Assembly: GCA_022822005.1 (NCBI GenBank)
Contig: JAJECO010000054.1
Coordinates: 62,001 to 126,000 of the forward strand
Reading direction: 5' to 3'
Source of the DNA: Candidatus Poribacteria bacterium
GTDB taxonomy: Bacteria; Poribacteria; WGA-4E; PCPOR2b
Length of the DNA: 64,000 nucleotides
Of this stretch, positions 8,637 to 17,704 are shown piece by piece; positions within the stretch are counted from its first letter, which is position 1, and every line of letters begins with the position of its first letter. The notes below the pieces were generated by a model. It made no database searches, had not been told where the DNA came from, and saw nothing but the letters and a program-made list of their open reading frames with translations. The translations under genes were made by a program, and so were the position numbers.

Positions 8637-9440
8637 TTAGCCGAAGGCTCCCTTTTCATGCCTCCCCAGCAGTCTCTGTAACCGTTCGTCTGCCCCATCA
8701 AAAACATGTTCAGGCATCCGATAGTCGATAAACGGATAGAGCCGTTGTGCGATGATTCGTTGACTGTATGTGAACGCTGCAATGTACCGGATCTGGTTGC
8801 TGTTGGGGGTTCCGCGATGCCAAACTTGGCTGTTAAACATATAAGCACCGCCTGCCTTTGTGAAGAAGCTGACGGGACCCTTCCCCTCGAATATTGGATT
8901 TTCTTCAGCGGGTGGCCTGCGCCCGGAGTAATGGCTGCCGGGGACGACCTGCGTTGGACCATCGTCTATCGTTTCGATATCGATGAGTGGGATGAGCACA
9001 TTGATGACGAAACAGGGCAACGGGATACGTGGGTCATGTCGAGGTACATCGTCCGGTAGCGGGAAATGAAGTTTATCGTCACTATGCCATCCACCGCCCT
9101 GTCCGGGCAGGTAACGTATCGCATTTTGTGACATCATGTGGCAATCCTCACCCAGAATTGCCTCGGCGAGACTGACGTAAGGTTCTCGCACAATGAGATC
9201 TCGGTAAACCTTGTGATACTCAAACATACGCATCATGCTTATGCCGCGGATGTGATCACCTGCCTCATCGTGCATGCATGGGTCGTTATGTTTTTGCTCC
9301 ATTAATTCTTTAAGGGTGGCTGTTTCTTCTGAGGTGAATATCTCGCCGAGAAAATAGTAGCCGTCACGATTGAATTGTTCGACGATTTGTTGCGTTTCTT
9401 CCCCAGAAAATGGCTTTCCTTGCTGGATTTCGTTGGTCAT
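8637..9440 (-). CDS. Phytanoyl-CoA dioxygenase (PhyH) family protein
   Basis: This 267-aa non-heme Fe(II)/2-oxoglutarate oxygenase has the N-terminal FNRDGYYFLGEIFTSEE element. The iron motif is HSD in GGWHSDDKLHFPL, and the second His is in SQVWHRGTPNSNQIRY. PTQVVPGSHYSGRRP is the usual strand that shapes the substrate pocket. ATG 9440 is preferred over an upstream in-frame start because AAGGAG lies seven nucleotides before it. It is directly followed by trmB. Its substrate is unknown; the GSHYSGR loop is found across many PhyH members and is not diagnostic. Confidence 0.9.
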   Translation of the reverse strand: MTNEIQQGKPFSGEETQQIVEQFNRDGYYFLGEIFTSEETATLKELMEQKHNDPCMHDEAGDHIRGISMMRMFEYHKVYRDLIVREPYVSLAEAILGEDCHMMSQNAIRYLPGQGGGWHSDDKLHFPLPDDVPRHDPRIPLPCFVINVLIPLIDIETIDDGPTQVVPGSHYSGRRPPAEENPIFEGKGPVSFFTKAGGAYMFNSQVWHRGTPNSNQIRYIAAFTYSQRIIAQRLYPFIDYRMPEHVFDGADERLQRLLGRHEKGAFG

Positions 9441-9660
9441 TAGCTTTCTCCTTAACACAGTAAAAAGACTTTGCGAGATAACGATCTCGTGAAGATTTCC
9501 TCCAGAATTTCGTCTATTAAGTCTATTTTGTTCCTTATTTGGTTGGTTGCTTTTCTTTACCTTGTTGACAGTTTTTTTTATATCAGCTAAAATCTTTGTT
9601 GCAGATAGATTAGAAGTTTTGTTTGTCCTGAAACACGGAAAGGAGAACGGACTACATTAT

Positions 9661-10008
9661 ATGCGGTATACGCGGTCAGAACCTCGAGTAACAGTCAGGC
9701 ACGATGGAGAAATCTCGATTTTTGACATCACCGGTTATTTTACGGAAGATTCCGCCGACAGCATAAACACAGCTTATCACCAAAGTACCGACGCAGCGAA
9801 AATTCTACTTCGCTTTGATCGGCAGAGTTTTATCACCAGTAGCGGGTTCGGTGTCATCGTCAAGTTGATTTGGAAAACGCGCAACAGGGGGCAAGCCCTA
9901 CGTGTCGCCCATCCATCGAATCAGATGCGACATGTTTTCGATATAATCGGCTTATCCCAAACCATTGAGATCTTTTCTTCAGAAGAGGTAGCGTTGGCAG
10001 ATTTCTAA
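9661..10008 (+). CDS. STAS-domain protein (anti-sigma factor antagonist type)
   Basis: This is a single STAS domain of about 115 aa, like SpoIIAA/RsbV. These proteins bind anti-sigma or other kinase-like partners and are switched by serine phosphorylation. The segment LLRFDRQSFITSSGFGVIVKL corresponds to the family's D-S-S-G-L-G region; the normally conserved Asp before the serine pair is Thr, while the phosphorylatable Ser is kept. An in-frame hydrophobic extension upstream to TTG 9547 has no ribosome site. ATG 9661 gives normal domain length, with AAGGAG about 15 nt away. No kinase or phosphatase partner is adjacent, so its target is unknown. Confidence 0.78.
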   Translation: MRYTRSEPRVTVRHDGEISIFDITGYFTEDSADSINTAYHQSTDAAKILLRFDRQSFITSSGFGVIVKLIWKTRNRGQALRVAHPSNQMRHVFDIIGLSQTIEIFSSEEVALADF

Positions 10009-10146
10009 GGGGCTTGACTCTTAATCTTTTCAGTCCCGTCGTGATTAATCTTTCTGTTTCTTCAACAAATCAATTCAAACCTCGAAAGATCTACTGATGA
10101 ATTGTTGACTTTTGCACATTGAGCGAGACACGATCTAATCACTTTT

Positions 10147-11202
10147 ATGCAAGCGATTCTCTTGAGTGACGGGAAGCCCGGTCATTATAACCAGTCTTTA
10201 GGTGTGATCGAGCGGATGCCGGAGTGCGAATACCACTGGATTGATGTAAGGTTTCGTAGTAAGCAGCGGGACAATCTGCTGCGGGTGCTAATGCGTCTGT
10301 TTGGCGGATTCAGATTACCGCGTCAGCTTATCAAAGCCTGCTTGCACATGGCACTCGAGCGAGACACATTGGATGAAATCTATGCCGTTGAGCCTGATTT
10401 TATCCTCTCAACCGGTTCATCTGTCGCTGCACCTAACTTGCTCATCGGACAACTCCTCGACGCAAAGACAGTTACTTGCCGTCGTCCCTCACCGGTCGGA
10501 GTTCACCACTTCGATCTTACTATCCTTCCCCAGATGCATTGGCCCCACCGCAATAGAAGCAACGTTTGCAAAACGCTTGGTGTCCCAAATCGGGTGCGTC
10601 CAGAAAAACTGGAAATGCAGCGGAAAGAACTTCAGGCGGATTTAGATTTATCGAATCAAAGGCGTGTTGGGATCCTGATTGGCGGTGAAGACCGATATGA
10701 TACGATCACTAAGACAACCGCCTGCCGCCTCGTCGAAGTCGTACATCAATTCGCAACAAGAAGAGATATACAACTCTTGTTGACAACCTCACGCCGAACC
10801 CCACTTCCCGTTGAAAATCTGATTAGTGAACAACTTTCAAATACCCAACGCTGCCCAATTCTTGTATTGGCACATGGCGAGGAGTCGCTTACGGATCCGG
10901 TCGGGACCATTTTCGCTCTATCGGATGTGATTGTCGTTACCGAAGATAGTTTCTCAATGGTATGCGAAGCCGCAAGCAGCGGTAAGCGGGTGATTATTCT
11001 GGAGGTCGATCGCAAAACCCGGCATCGTCCCAAACGGGACAAAGTCTACTCAGAAATTATGCGTCATGCCTCGGTGAAGCGGTCTGACGTTGAGGATTTG
11101 GAGGCAAGCCTTGAGGCTGCCTTCGCGGATGAGAATCCCATCCAATTGTTGCAGGACACGCAGCAAGCTGCAACGGCAGTCAGGCAGCTGCTCAAAAATT
11201 AA
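10147..11202 (+). CDS. ELM1/GtrOC1-type protein (mitochondrial-fission ELM1 family, DUF1022)
   Basis: This 351-aa protein belongs to the ELM1/GtrOC1 family, a group with a glycosyltransferase-like fold whose bacterial function is not well established. Recognisable parts are the start AILLSDGKPGHYNQSLGV, the first-domain strand EPDFILSTGSS, and RRVGILIGGEDRYDTIT at the domain boundary. The second domain has FALSDVIVVTEDSFSMVCEAASSGKRVIILEV, the S-x-x-SE-A-like nucleotide-sugar-binding region. No clear ribosome site precedes the ATG. A role in envelope glycan modification is plausible but unproven. The nearest gene on the same strand is the STAS gene, 138 nt upstream. Confidence 0.8.
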   Translation: MQAILLSDGKPGHYNQSLGVIERMPECEYHWIDVRFRSKQRDNLLRVLMRLFGGFRLPRQLIKACLHMALERDTLDEIYAVEPDFILSTGSSVAAPNLLIGQLLDAKTVTCRRPSPVGVHHFDLTILPQMHWPHRNRSNVCKTLGVPNRVRPEKLEMQRKELQADLDLSNQRRVGILIGGEDRYDTITKTTACRLVEVVHQFATRRDIQLLLTTSRRTPLPVENLISEQLSNTQRCPILVLAHGEESLTDPVGTIFALSDVIVVTEDSFSMVCEAASSGKRVIILEVDRKTRHRPKRDKVYSEIMRHASVKRSDVEDLEASLEAAFADENPIQLLQDTQQAATAVRQLLKN

Positions 11203-11466
11203 CCGTCTGAACTAGGATTTTAACGCAAAGCCGTTAAGATGCAAAGAACAGTTTTTATTATTTTGGCTCATGTTAAGAAATCGTGCAAATCCCGACTCCG
11301 TCGAGGACTCACGCTATGCGGAGGAAACCGAGTTTTTTTTTCAAAACTCGGTTTCTCTTCGCATTTTGCACTTTCTTTTGATATGAACTATCATTTTTTC
11401 TTCTTACGTCCTAGTATCCTTACGTTCCTTTCCAATGTTTCACGCTTCACGTTTCACGCAGCATTC
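11203..11466. other. Gene-free gap containing a 13-bp palindrome
   Basis: GAAACCGAGTTTT (11324-11336) and AAAACTCGGTTTC (11343-11355) form a perfect 13-bp stem between convergent genes. It belongs to the ACCGAGTTT hairpin family. A TTTCACGCTTCACGTTTCACGC stretch around 11437-11460 resembles, inverted, the sequence near 7851-7875. I see no gene or T-tailed terminator here. Confidence 0.7.
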
Positions 11467-12336
11467 CTACCACGGCATTGTGCGATTGGTGTGCTTGCGA
11501 CCGATAGTCGCAACGTCTTCACCGCATGAAGGGATGCGAACACCGTCGTCGAGTCTCTCAACGATGTTGTCTGGAGTCACACCGTCCAGGAACGCGATAT
11601 TTTCAGCGTCACAGGCAGCCTTTACACGTGTACGCGCGTTTGCGCTCTCTTCTGCGTAGGACGGATCATCCCTATCGATGTAACCGTGTGACAGTGCCAT
11701 ATCCCCCGGACCCCATTCTGCAAAGGCGATGCCGGGAACACGTACCGTTGCTTCAGCGTTACTCAGCGCACGTTTGTTTTCAATCTTTAAGCCGAGAAAG
11801 ATTTCACCTTCCGGATTCAGGGGCCACACATCGGCGCGTCTCATGTATTCCTCTACTGATAAGCCCCAAATTTCTGCCGCACCCCCCTGTCCGCCGGCAC
11901 CGCGCCGTCCCACATCAAGTCCTTTTCCAACGCCGATTGTATAGAACGGATAGCGCGCAGATTCAACGAGCACCTTCACTGCGCCGGGCGTTTCTGCGTG
12001 GCACAGCAGGATGCCGTGAACACCTCTTGCGAGCACCTGTTTAACCATCCAAGCGTTCGCGCGCATGACGTGCTCATCAGTCCCGTCTGTCGGCAGTGTG
12101 GTGATGACTGTCGGCGTGTGATGTCCGCTTTTCGTGGGACCGCTTGCAGCTAAGCCTTTCATAAATGCGTCCAAGCCTGCGAGGTTAAACGTTCCATGTT
12201 CCATCTCGACTACGAGATAATCTGACCACGTCTGGGAGGCTTGCACACCCCCTTCGTAGCTGAGTTCTCTCGGGCTGGAATAGTAGACTGGTTGACCCTG
12301 TTCGAGCAGTTCGATTGCCCGATTGACTCTTGCCAT
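11467..12336 (-). CDS. HpcH/HpaI aldolase/citrate lyase family protein
   Basis: This 289-aa TIM-barrel protein of the HpcH/HpaI family is expected to perform metal-dependent aldol cleavage or condensation with pyruvate-type donors. Characteristic elements are LVVEMEHGTFNLAGL (the D/E-x-E-H metal-side strand), VLARGVHGILLCHAETPGAV, EIFLGLKIENKRAL (the Glu metal ligand in the IE-N context) and VPGIAFAEWGPGDMALSHG. The last corresponds to the G-P-x-D-L/M motif that supplies the metal-binding Asp. The substrate-specifying end is divergent, with RRGAGGQGGAAEIWGL inserted in the middle. GAGAGGTG precedes the ATG. No pathway neighbours help to specify it. Confidence 0.85.
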   Translation of the reverse strand: MARVNRAIELLEQGQPVYYSSPRELSYEGGVQASQTWSDYLVVEMEHGTFNLAGLDAFMKGLAASGPTKSGHHTPTVITTLPTDGTDEHVMRANAWMVKQVLARGVHGILLCHAETPGAVKVLVESARYPFYTIGVGKGLDVGRRGAGGQGGAAEIWGLSVEEYMRRADVWPLNPEGEIFLGLKIENKRALSNAEATVRVPGIAFAEWGPGDMALSHGYIDRDDPSYAEESANARTRVKAACDAENIAFLDGVTPDNIVERLDDGVRIPSCGEDVATIGRKHTNRTMPW

Positions 12337-12929
12337 TTATGCACCTCTCTAAGTGTTGGATATAGAATCTAATTAACTTTCAAATTAATAAAAATATACC
12401 TCGGTTCCAGTGAGAGCGGGGAGACAATTAAAAAAGTTTCGTAGGGTGTGAGGGAACCTCACCCATTTTATGGTAAAAATGATAATTACTGATACATTTG
12501 AATAATAACCACTGGTGTTAGGTTGCAGCTGTTGATAACGTCAAACGTGATGCCCCGATACATCCCCGATACATCGGGACAGGCGGGACAGGCTGTGAAA
12601 CATCAAAACTATTGGCTCTTGGGTGCCTTTAGCCCCGGAGGGGCGACATGTTTATAGCACCTCTCACTAAATAGCACCAAAGGTTAATATGTATATTTAT
12701 TTGTATTGTTCACCATAATATGCGGCGGTAGGGTTTTCGATTGTTTGTTTTTTGAGTCATTGATCTGAGTATAGATACGCATATACCATCAATGCCAGAA
12801 AAACTGGGGAACCGATTTTTTTTCGTTGCAGTGCAACCTCCAAGCAACTTAATGTATCTAATTATTAAATAGTTTCGACGTTTTATTGAGAGACTATTGT
12901 TATTTCTGTCTTTGGATTGGGAGGTTGTT
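12337..12929. other. Gene-free region with dispersed repeats
   Basis: This region of about 590 bp separates the aldolase and the giant sigma-factor gene, which are divergent. It holds CCCCGATACATCCCCGATAC with ATCGGGACAGGCGGGACAGG (12551-12590), close to 22796-22823. It also holds TTTAGCCCCGGAGGGGCGAC followed by ATGTTTATAGCA (12628-12659), close to 37535-37565. The rest is AT-rich, with no coding signal on either strand. Confidence 0.7.
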
Positions 12930-15900
12930 ATGCGTTCAGACGACGAAAAGTTAGTGTCCCAAACACTCGCAGGCGATCGGGACGCCTTCGGGGTGCTAGT
13001 CCACAAGTATCAGGAAATGGTCTACGCCTACGCTTTTCAGAAGGTGCGGAACGAAGCGGATGCACAGGATATCACGCAAGAGGTCTTCTGGCGAGCGTAT
13101 CACCATCTCTATCAACTCCGGCGTCCGCATCGGTTCCGAAGTTGGCTCTACACAATCATGGCCAACCAGTGTAAGCGCCAATTGATGAACGTTACCAAAA
13201 CACGTCAGCGCGAAACTGCATTGGCGGATGCGACGGACGATGCCCTACGGATTGAGCCGGCGCACGCCGTTCCCACAGAGGGTTGGCGGGTAGATTTAGA
13301 GCAGGCACTCACTGAGCTTCCCGATGACAATCGGGTTGCGGTGTCGATGTTCTATATGGGCGACCATTCGTTGAAGGAGATCTCCGAATTTCTCGGTGTA
13401 TCTGTCAACACGGTTAAGAGTAAGTTGTATCGTGCGCGTCAGCAACTTGGGAGTGCGCTATCTGAACGCTATGGCAGCTTTTTGAAGAGTCACAAGCTCA
13501 AAGGGGGTTTTCTGATGCAATTCATGGAGCAAATTCGGCATGTCCCGTCGCCGACAATGGCGTTGTCGTGGAGTGGTACAGCTATTGGCAAAATAGCATT
13601 CTCGCTAATCATGGCAGTGTGTGTGTTCATTGGGATTGCTAGGCATGGAACCGATTCGCCAACCATTCCACCAATGAAGCGAGTCGGAGCGGGTCCAACC
13701 GAAGTGGTGCTGTTGGGACCGACTGTCAATTCAACACGCTCGTCAATCCCGATTGTTCCTGTACAAACGGAAAATCGTCCACCAGCCGGTTCTAGCCGTA
13801 CTTCAGGCGACCGGGGGCACCAGCTGACTGCTCGCAGGGCAAGCCTAGGGCGCGGAGGCGGTGTGCAACAGCCCGCCGGGGCAGTGTGGGGCAGATTCCA
13901 AACACTAACCTTCTCTGGCCGCGTCGTTGACAACAACGGGGTGCCGGTAGCGGATGCTGAACTTCGATACGCCATAAGATCCTATCCACTTGAAGGGGAT
14001 GCCGAATCCGGGTACTCTACTTACCCTGATCCTAAATATGTAACCCGCACGGAGAGGAATGGGACCTTTCGTTTTAAATTTTCACCATCCGAACGCAGGT
14101 GGATGCATTTTGAGTCCAAGAAAGTGCTGAATCGTCTGCATCTGGCTGTTATACATCCCGATCACGCAATCTGGTGGCAAGAGTTCCCGTTCCAAAGCAC
14201 GACGGATATTGAGATTCAACTCGAAATACCGGGGATTATCTCTGGTAAAGTGATGAACGAGGCAGGTGAGCCGATTCAGAACGCGGAGATACTGATGAAT
14301 TCCTTGTTTCATGGTGACCCAATGCTAAGGGAATCCGAAGATAATTTAATGCCTGATGCTTTGCCTCAACCCGTCAAGACAGATGCGAATGGGGAATTTG
14401 TCCTCCGTGGCTTGCCGCAAGGGGCGACAACTAATTTTGATGTCCAAGGACCGGGATATGCGAAGCAGAACCGCTATGGTGTACGAGTCGGTACAGAGGG
14501 ACTTGAGTTCCAGCTAAAGCGTGAGAGCAGGGTTGAGGGGCGCCTCACCTATGCAGGAACTGGCAAACCAGTCAAAAACGCAGGAGTAGTGCTAGAGGGG
14601 GGGCAGCCAACCCACGGGTGGAGATATGTACACGTTGATGCAAACGGGAATTATTTTTTAACAAATCTTGCCGCTGGTACGTACAGCCTCTATCTCAATT
14701 ATGGGCCAAAAGGGTGGACAGCTATTGCCAAAGAATTCATTACGATCCCTGAAGGACAGACCGTCTCTAACGTAGACCTGACTCTGATTCGAAGTGGCTT
14801 TATCACTGGGCGAGTGACCGACCGGGACACGAACAAACCGATTGCCAACCACCGTATCAGATTAAAAGATGCGGCTCGTCCAGAGGGATCCCAGTTGAGG
14901 GATCACCGTACGAAAACGGATAAAACTGGTGTTTATCGCTTCGACGCCGCGCCCGGTCGGGCGCTCGTCCACACCAATCCACCGGTGGGCTATCAAGGTT
15001 TTGGACGAACTGGGGCTCTCAATATCGGACAAATTCAGAGACGTGTGGAGGTCGTTGAAGGTGAAACCGTCGTCGTTGATTTTCAGTTTTCGAGAGGGGT
15101 CGAGTTGGCTGGTCGGCTTTTTACAAAGACCGGTGAACCGGTCGCTGGCGCGAGCATTGCTAATGTTCAGGACTGGCATACAGAGTATGGTAGATCGGAC
15201 GAATCGGGTGGGTTCACTATTGGCGGACTGCGCCCCGGCCAGAGACTCGGTCTCAAAGCAGAACATGGCGAATTGGGGTTGCGCGGAACGATAGAGATTG
15301 TAGTCCGGCCATGGTTACCGATTGATATTCGGATGAAACCCTACGAACGGGTCAAGGTCTCCGGACGAGTGATTGACCCTGAAGGAAAACCGATGCCGTC
15401 GATGAAGGTCCATTTAACACGATGGCACTTGTACGGAGGGTACGGCACAGATGTCGCCGTGACGGGTGACGATGGCTGGTTCCGGGGGATTGAGCTCATC
15501 GTCGGTGACAAATACACTATCTCTGTGGAAGCGGAAGGGTATCGGGAAGCGACAACTGATCAGTTTACGGCAACAGCGGAGATGACCCAAATCGCGGATC
15601 TCGTCCTTCTGCCGGCGGGTGGTCAGTTTTTCATTGAGGGACGTGTCACCGATACCTCCGGCGAGCCGGTTCGTGCTGCACGGCTAGGCATAAGTCAGGG
15701 GGGACAACACTGGTTAAGGTACACCGATGAGAACGGCAACTATCGTTTTGAAGACCTTTCTATGACAGTTATCCTCACGCTATATATTCACCATCCGGGG
15801 TACACGGAACATGAATTCAATATCTTGAAGACCAACCAACGACACGACTTGGTACTGGTCAAGGCGGATGGATACCTTGCTGGGAAGGTTGTGGACACCG

Positions 15901-16649
15901 ATGGAAAACCGATTGTTGAGCAGGTAAGGGTGAGAATAACAGCCAAAGAAGATCCCTCATCCGGCTATCGCTACTCCCCCAGTGCCCTGACCAACCCACA
16001 GGGCGAGTTTGAACTGAAGCACATCAAAGACCCAATTGTGTCAATTATAGTCAGTGATGAGACCGGCTTCAATTTTTTTAAATTTTTTGAGAACATACCA
16101 GTGAATCAAGGTGATTTGATCTTGACCTTATCACCGCCCAAATCAAGCCCCGGCCTGACCCCCGAACAGCTAGCAGAACGGTTATACTCCCAAGCTTGTA
16201 AGGAACGCTCCAAAACCTTAGTGAACCAACCCGCACCGGAGTTGGGGGTTGCCGAGTGGCTGTATGGTTCCCCTATCTCCATTGAGGGTCTAAAGGGAAA
16301 GACAGTTGCCCTGCATTTCTGGCGTTCGGCGGGCTTTGACCTTCATCAAGTAAGCATGCTGAATGTCTTGCAGGAGGTCTATCAAGAAAAAGGGCTGGTC
16401 TGTATCACCATCTGCCCCGCCTCTACAGTGGTTGAGACAGTCAAGCGATATATAGCAGAACAGTCGGTGTCTCACCCAATCGCGCTAGATCAGCCAACAA
16501 CAGTCGTCGGTGCGGAAGGCGAAACCTTCGATCGATACGCTATTGGATGGTCGACTCCATTCGTGCTGATTAATACGGCAGGAGAAATCACCGGACATAT
16601 CCGGGACGATGAACTTGAAGATCAGATTCAGATTTTGCTTGCAGATTGA
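12930..16649 (+). CDS. Giant membrane-tethered sigma factor: ECF sigma, TM, carboxypeptidase-regulatory repeats, redoxin-like end
   Basis: The 1239-aa protein starts as an ECF sigma factor. Region 2 lies around 10-85 (NEADAQDITQEVFWRAY), and region 4 around 120-180 (ISEFLGVSVNTVKSKLYRARQQL). One membrane helix follows at about 217-237. About 800 residues of repeated beta-rich modules come next, of carboxypeptidase-D regulatory/SdrD-like type, with recurring patterns such as GxVxDxxGxPIxxAxI and DxxGxFxxxGL. The last 150 residues resemble AhpC/TSA-type thioredoxin folds (NQPAPELGV, GLKGKTVALHFW, STPFVLINTAGEI). The expected CxxC is absent (FWRSAGFDLHQ), so redox catalysis is unlikely. GGGAGG lies five nucleotides before ATG 12930. 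The layout implies a one-piece transmembrane transcription regulator whose large outside part senses surface material; this is inference. Confidence 0.85.
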   Translation: MRSDDEKLVSQTLAGDRDAFGVLVHKYQEMVYAYAFQKVRNEADAQDITQEVFWRAYHHLYQLRRPHRFRSWLYTIMANQCKRQLMNVTKTRQRETALADATDDALRIEPAHAVPTEGWRVDLEQALTELPDDNRVAVSMFYMGDHSLKEISEFLGVSVNTVKSKLYRARQQLGSALSERYGSFLKSHKLKGGFLMQFMEQIRHVPSPTMALSWSGTAIGKIAFSLIMAVCVFIGIARHGTDSPTIPPMKRVGAGPTEVVLLGPTVNSTRSSIPIVPVQTENRPPAGSSRTSGDRGHQLTARRASLGRGGGVQQPAGAVWGRFQTLTFSGRVVDNNGVPVADAELRYAIRSYPLEGDAESGYSTYPDPKYVTRTERNGTFRFKFSPSERRWMHFESKKVLNRLHLAVIHPDHAIWWQEFPFQSTTDIEIQLEIPGIISGKVMNEAGEPIQNAEILMNSLFHGDPMLRESEDNLMPDALPQPVKTDANGEFVLRGLPQGATTNFDVQGPGYAKQNRYGVRVGTEGLEFQLKRESRVEGRLTYAGTGKPVKNAGVVLEGGQPTHGWRYVHVDANGNYFLTNLAAGTYSLYLNYGPKGWTAIAKEFITIPEGQTVSNVDLTLIRSGFITGRVTDRDTNKPIANHRIRLKDAARPEGSQLRDHRTKTDKTGVYRFDAAPGRALVHTNPPVGYQGFGRTGALNIGQIQRRVEVVEGETVVVDFQFSRGVELAGRLFTKTGEPVAGASIANVQDWHTEYGRSDESGGFTIGGLRPGQRLGLKAEHGELGLRGTIEIVVRPWLPIDIRMKPYERVKVSGRVIDPEGKPMPSMKVHLTRWHLYGGYGTDVAVTGDDGWFRGIELIVGDKYTISVEAEGYREATTDQFTATAEMTQIADLVLLPAGGQFFIEGRVTDTSGEPVRAARLGISQGGQHWLRYTDENGNYRFEDLSMTVILTLYIHHPGYTEHEFNILKTNQRHDLVLVKADGYLAGKVVDTDGKPIVEQVRVRITAKEDPSSGYRYSPSALTNPQGEFELKHIKDPIVSIIVSDETGFNFFKFFENIPVNQGDLILTLSPPKSSPGLTPEQLAERLYSQACKERSKTLVNQPAPELGVAEWLYGSPISIEGLKGKTVALHFWRSAGFDLHQVSMLNVLQEVYQEKGLVCITICPASTVVETVKRYIAEQSVSHPIALDQPTTVVGAEGETFDRYAIGWSTPFVLINTAGEITGHIRDDELEDQIQILLAD

Positions 16650-16726
16650 ACGGTTGGACACCGCTGGATTTGGGCGTGTTTGATATTTTTTGCCCGTCTG
16701 ATGAATTTATCAATCCATCGGGAGCA

Positions 16727-17662
16727 TCAAGGGTGTAGACCGTCATCGTCGGTGTCTATGCGAAAAGTTCCCCACACGGGTCGATGATCGCTGACTGCCA
16801 GTGACGCTGCAGCGTCATCGTTACCGAAATGGGTTTCATCAAAACGCTCAATCCCGCTTGCTCCGGTGTACTCGGTCACATAGTTCGTTTGGAAAAAGAT
16901 GTTATCATATAAGCTGGTGTCTTTGATATGGGATTTCTGCGGGAGTTGGAACAGATGCCCCATTGATCGGATGGACAGCAGATGACCGTATGCCGATTGA
17001 TCATCGGGGTTACGGTTGAAATCGCCTAACAGTATCACGTCCTGCTCTGCGTCGTCCGCTGCTTGCACCGCTTGGTACACATTCGCCAATTCCTGCACCT
17101 CCCGCCGTCGCTGATTGACTGTGTCACCCCAAATCACATGCACGGCGATTGCAGTAAAGTCAAACTCGCCCGCCTTGAACGTGGCGAAATAAGGCTCGCG
17201 CAGAAAAATATCGTTGGGGTCGGGAAACACTTCGCCGTCTTCGATAACATGGACTATCTGTGAGTCAAACAGGAAGGCGTGACGTTCCCTTACCTTTGCT
17301 CCGACTGGCGGACTTATTACATAGTCATAATCCCTTCCCATACCTACCAATATTGTTTCAGTCCGCATTAAGACCACCTCGTCTCTCAACTCAACGATAG
17401 CGATAAAGTCGTAGTTTGTCAACACCTTGGCGATGTGGTGTAACTCATCGTCAGTCCGGCTGCCATCGCTGAAGATGCGGATATTCCACGCAGCGAGACG
17501 GAACGTTGAGGCGCCCTGCTCTGTTAGGGTATCCTCCTTAACCGGCTCCTTGGGACTATCTGTCTCAACAAGGGGGGTATCGTCGCGATCCGTACATGCT
17601 GCGAAGATACAAATTAGGGTAAGGAGCAGAGCACTCTGTTTCTGAGATTTTTTTGCGGTCAT
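16727..17662 (-). CDS. Endonuclease/exonuclease/phosphatase (EEP) family lipoprotein
   Basis: This 311-aa secreted lipoprotein has a DNase I-like EEP fold. The signal peptide ends in a lipobox (LICIFAAC). The catalytic landmarks are in order: LAAWNIRIF with the N-terminal Asn, AIVELRD with the metal-binding Glu, VHVIWGD, LLGDFNRNP with the Asp/Asn pair, and the terminal SDHRPVWGTF with Asp/His. Family members cleave DNA, or phosphodiester bonds in lipids or other molecules. Residues after GDFN resemble DNase-type members rather than sphingomyelinases. A surface nuclease for nutrient or phosphate scavenging is plausible. It lies 42 nt from the end of the first binding-protein gene. Confidence 0.88.
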   Translation of the reverse strand: MTAKKSQKQSALLLTLICIFAACTDRDDTPLVETDSPKEPVKEDTLTEQGASTFRLAAWNIRIFSDGSRTDDELHHIAKVLTNYDFIAIVELRDEVVLMRTETILVGMGRDYDYVISPPVGAKVRERHAFLFDSQIVHVIEDGEVFPDPNDIFLREPYFATFKAGEFDFTAIAVHVIWGDTVNQRRREVQELANVYQAVQAADDAEQDVILLGDFNRNPDDQSAYGHLLSIRSMGHLFQLPQKSHIKDTSLYDNIFFQTNYVTEYTGASGIERFDETHFGNDDAAASLAVSDHRPVWGTFRIDTDDDGLHP

Positions 17663-17704
17663 CTGTTCTTAGTCGCCGGGTTGGGAGGCGGCCTGGATCA
17701 AAAT

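Noticed and set aside
8633-8962. Extended N-terminus of TrmB
   Set aside because: The extension overlaps the PhyH gene in another frame and lacks TrmB homology; the 221-aa form is complete.
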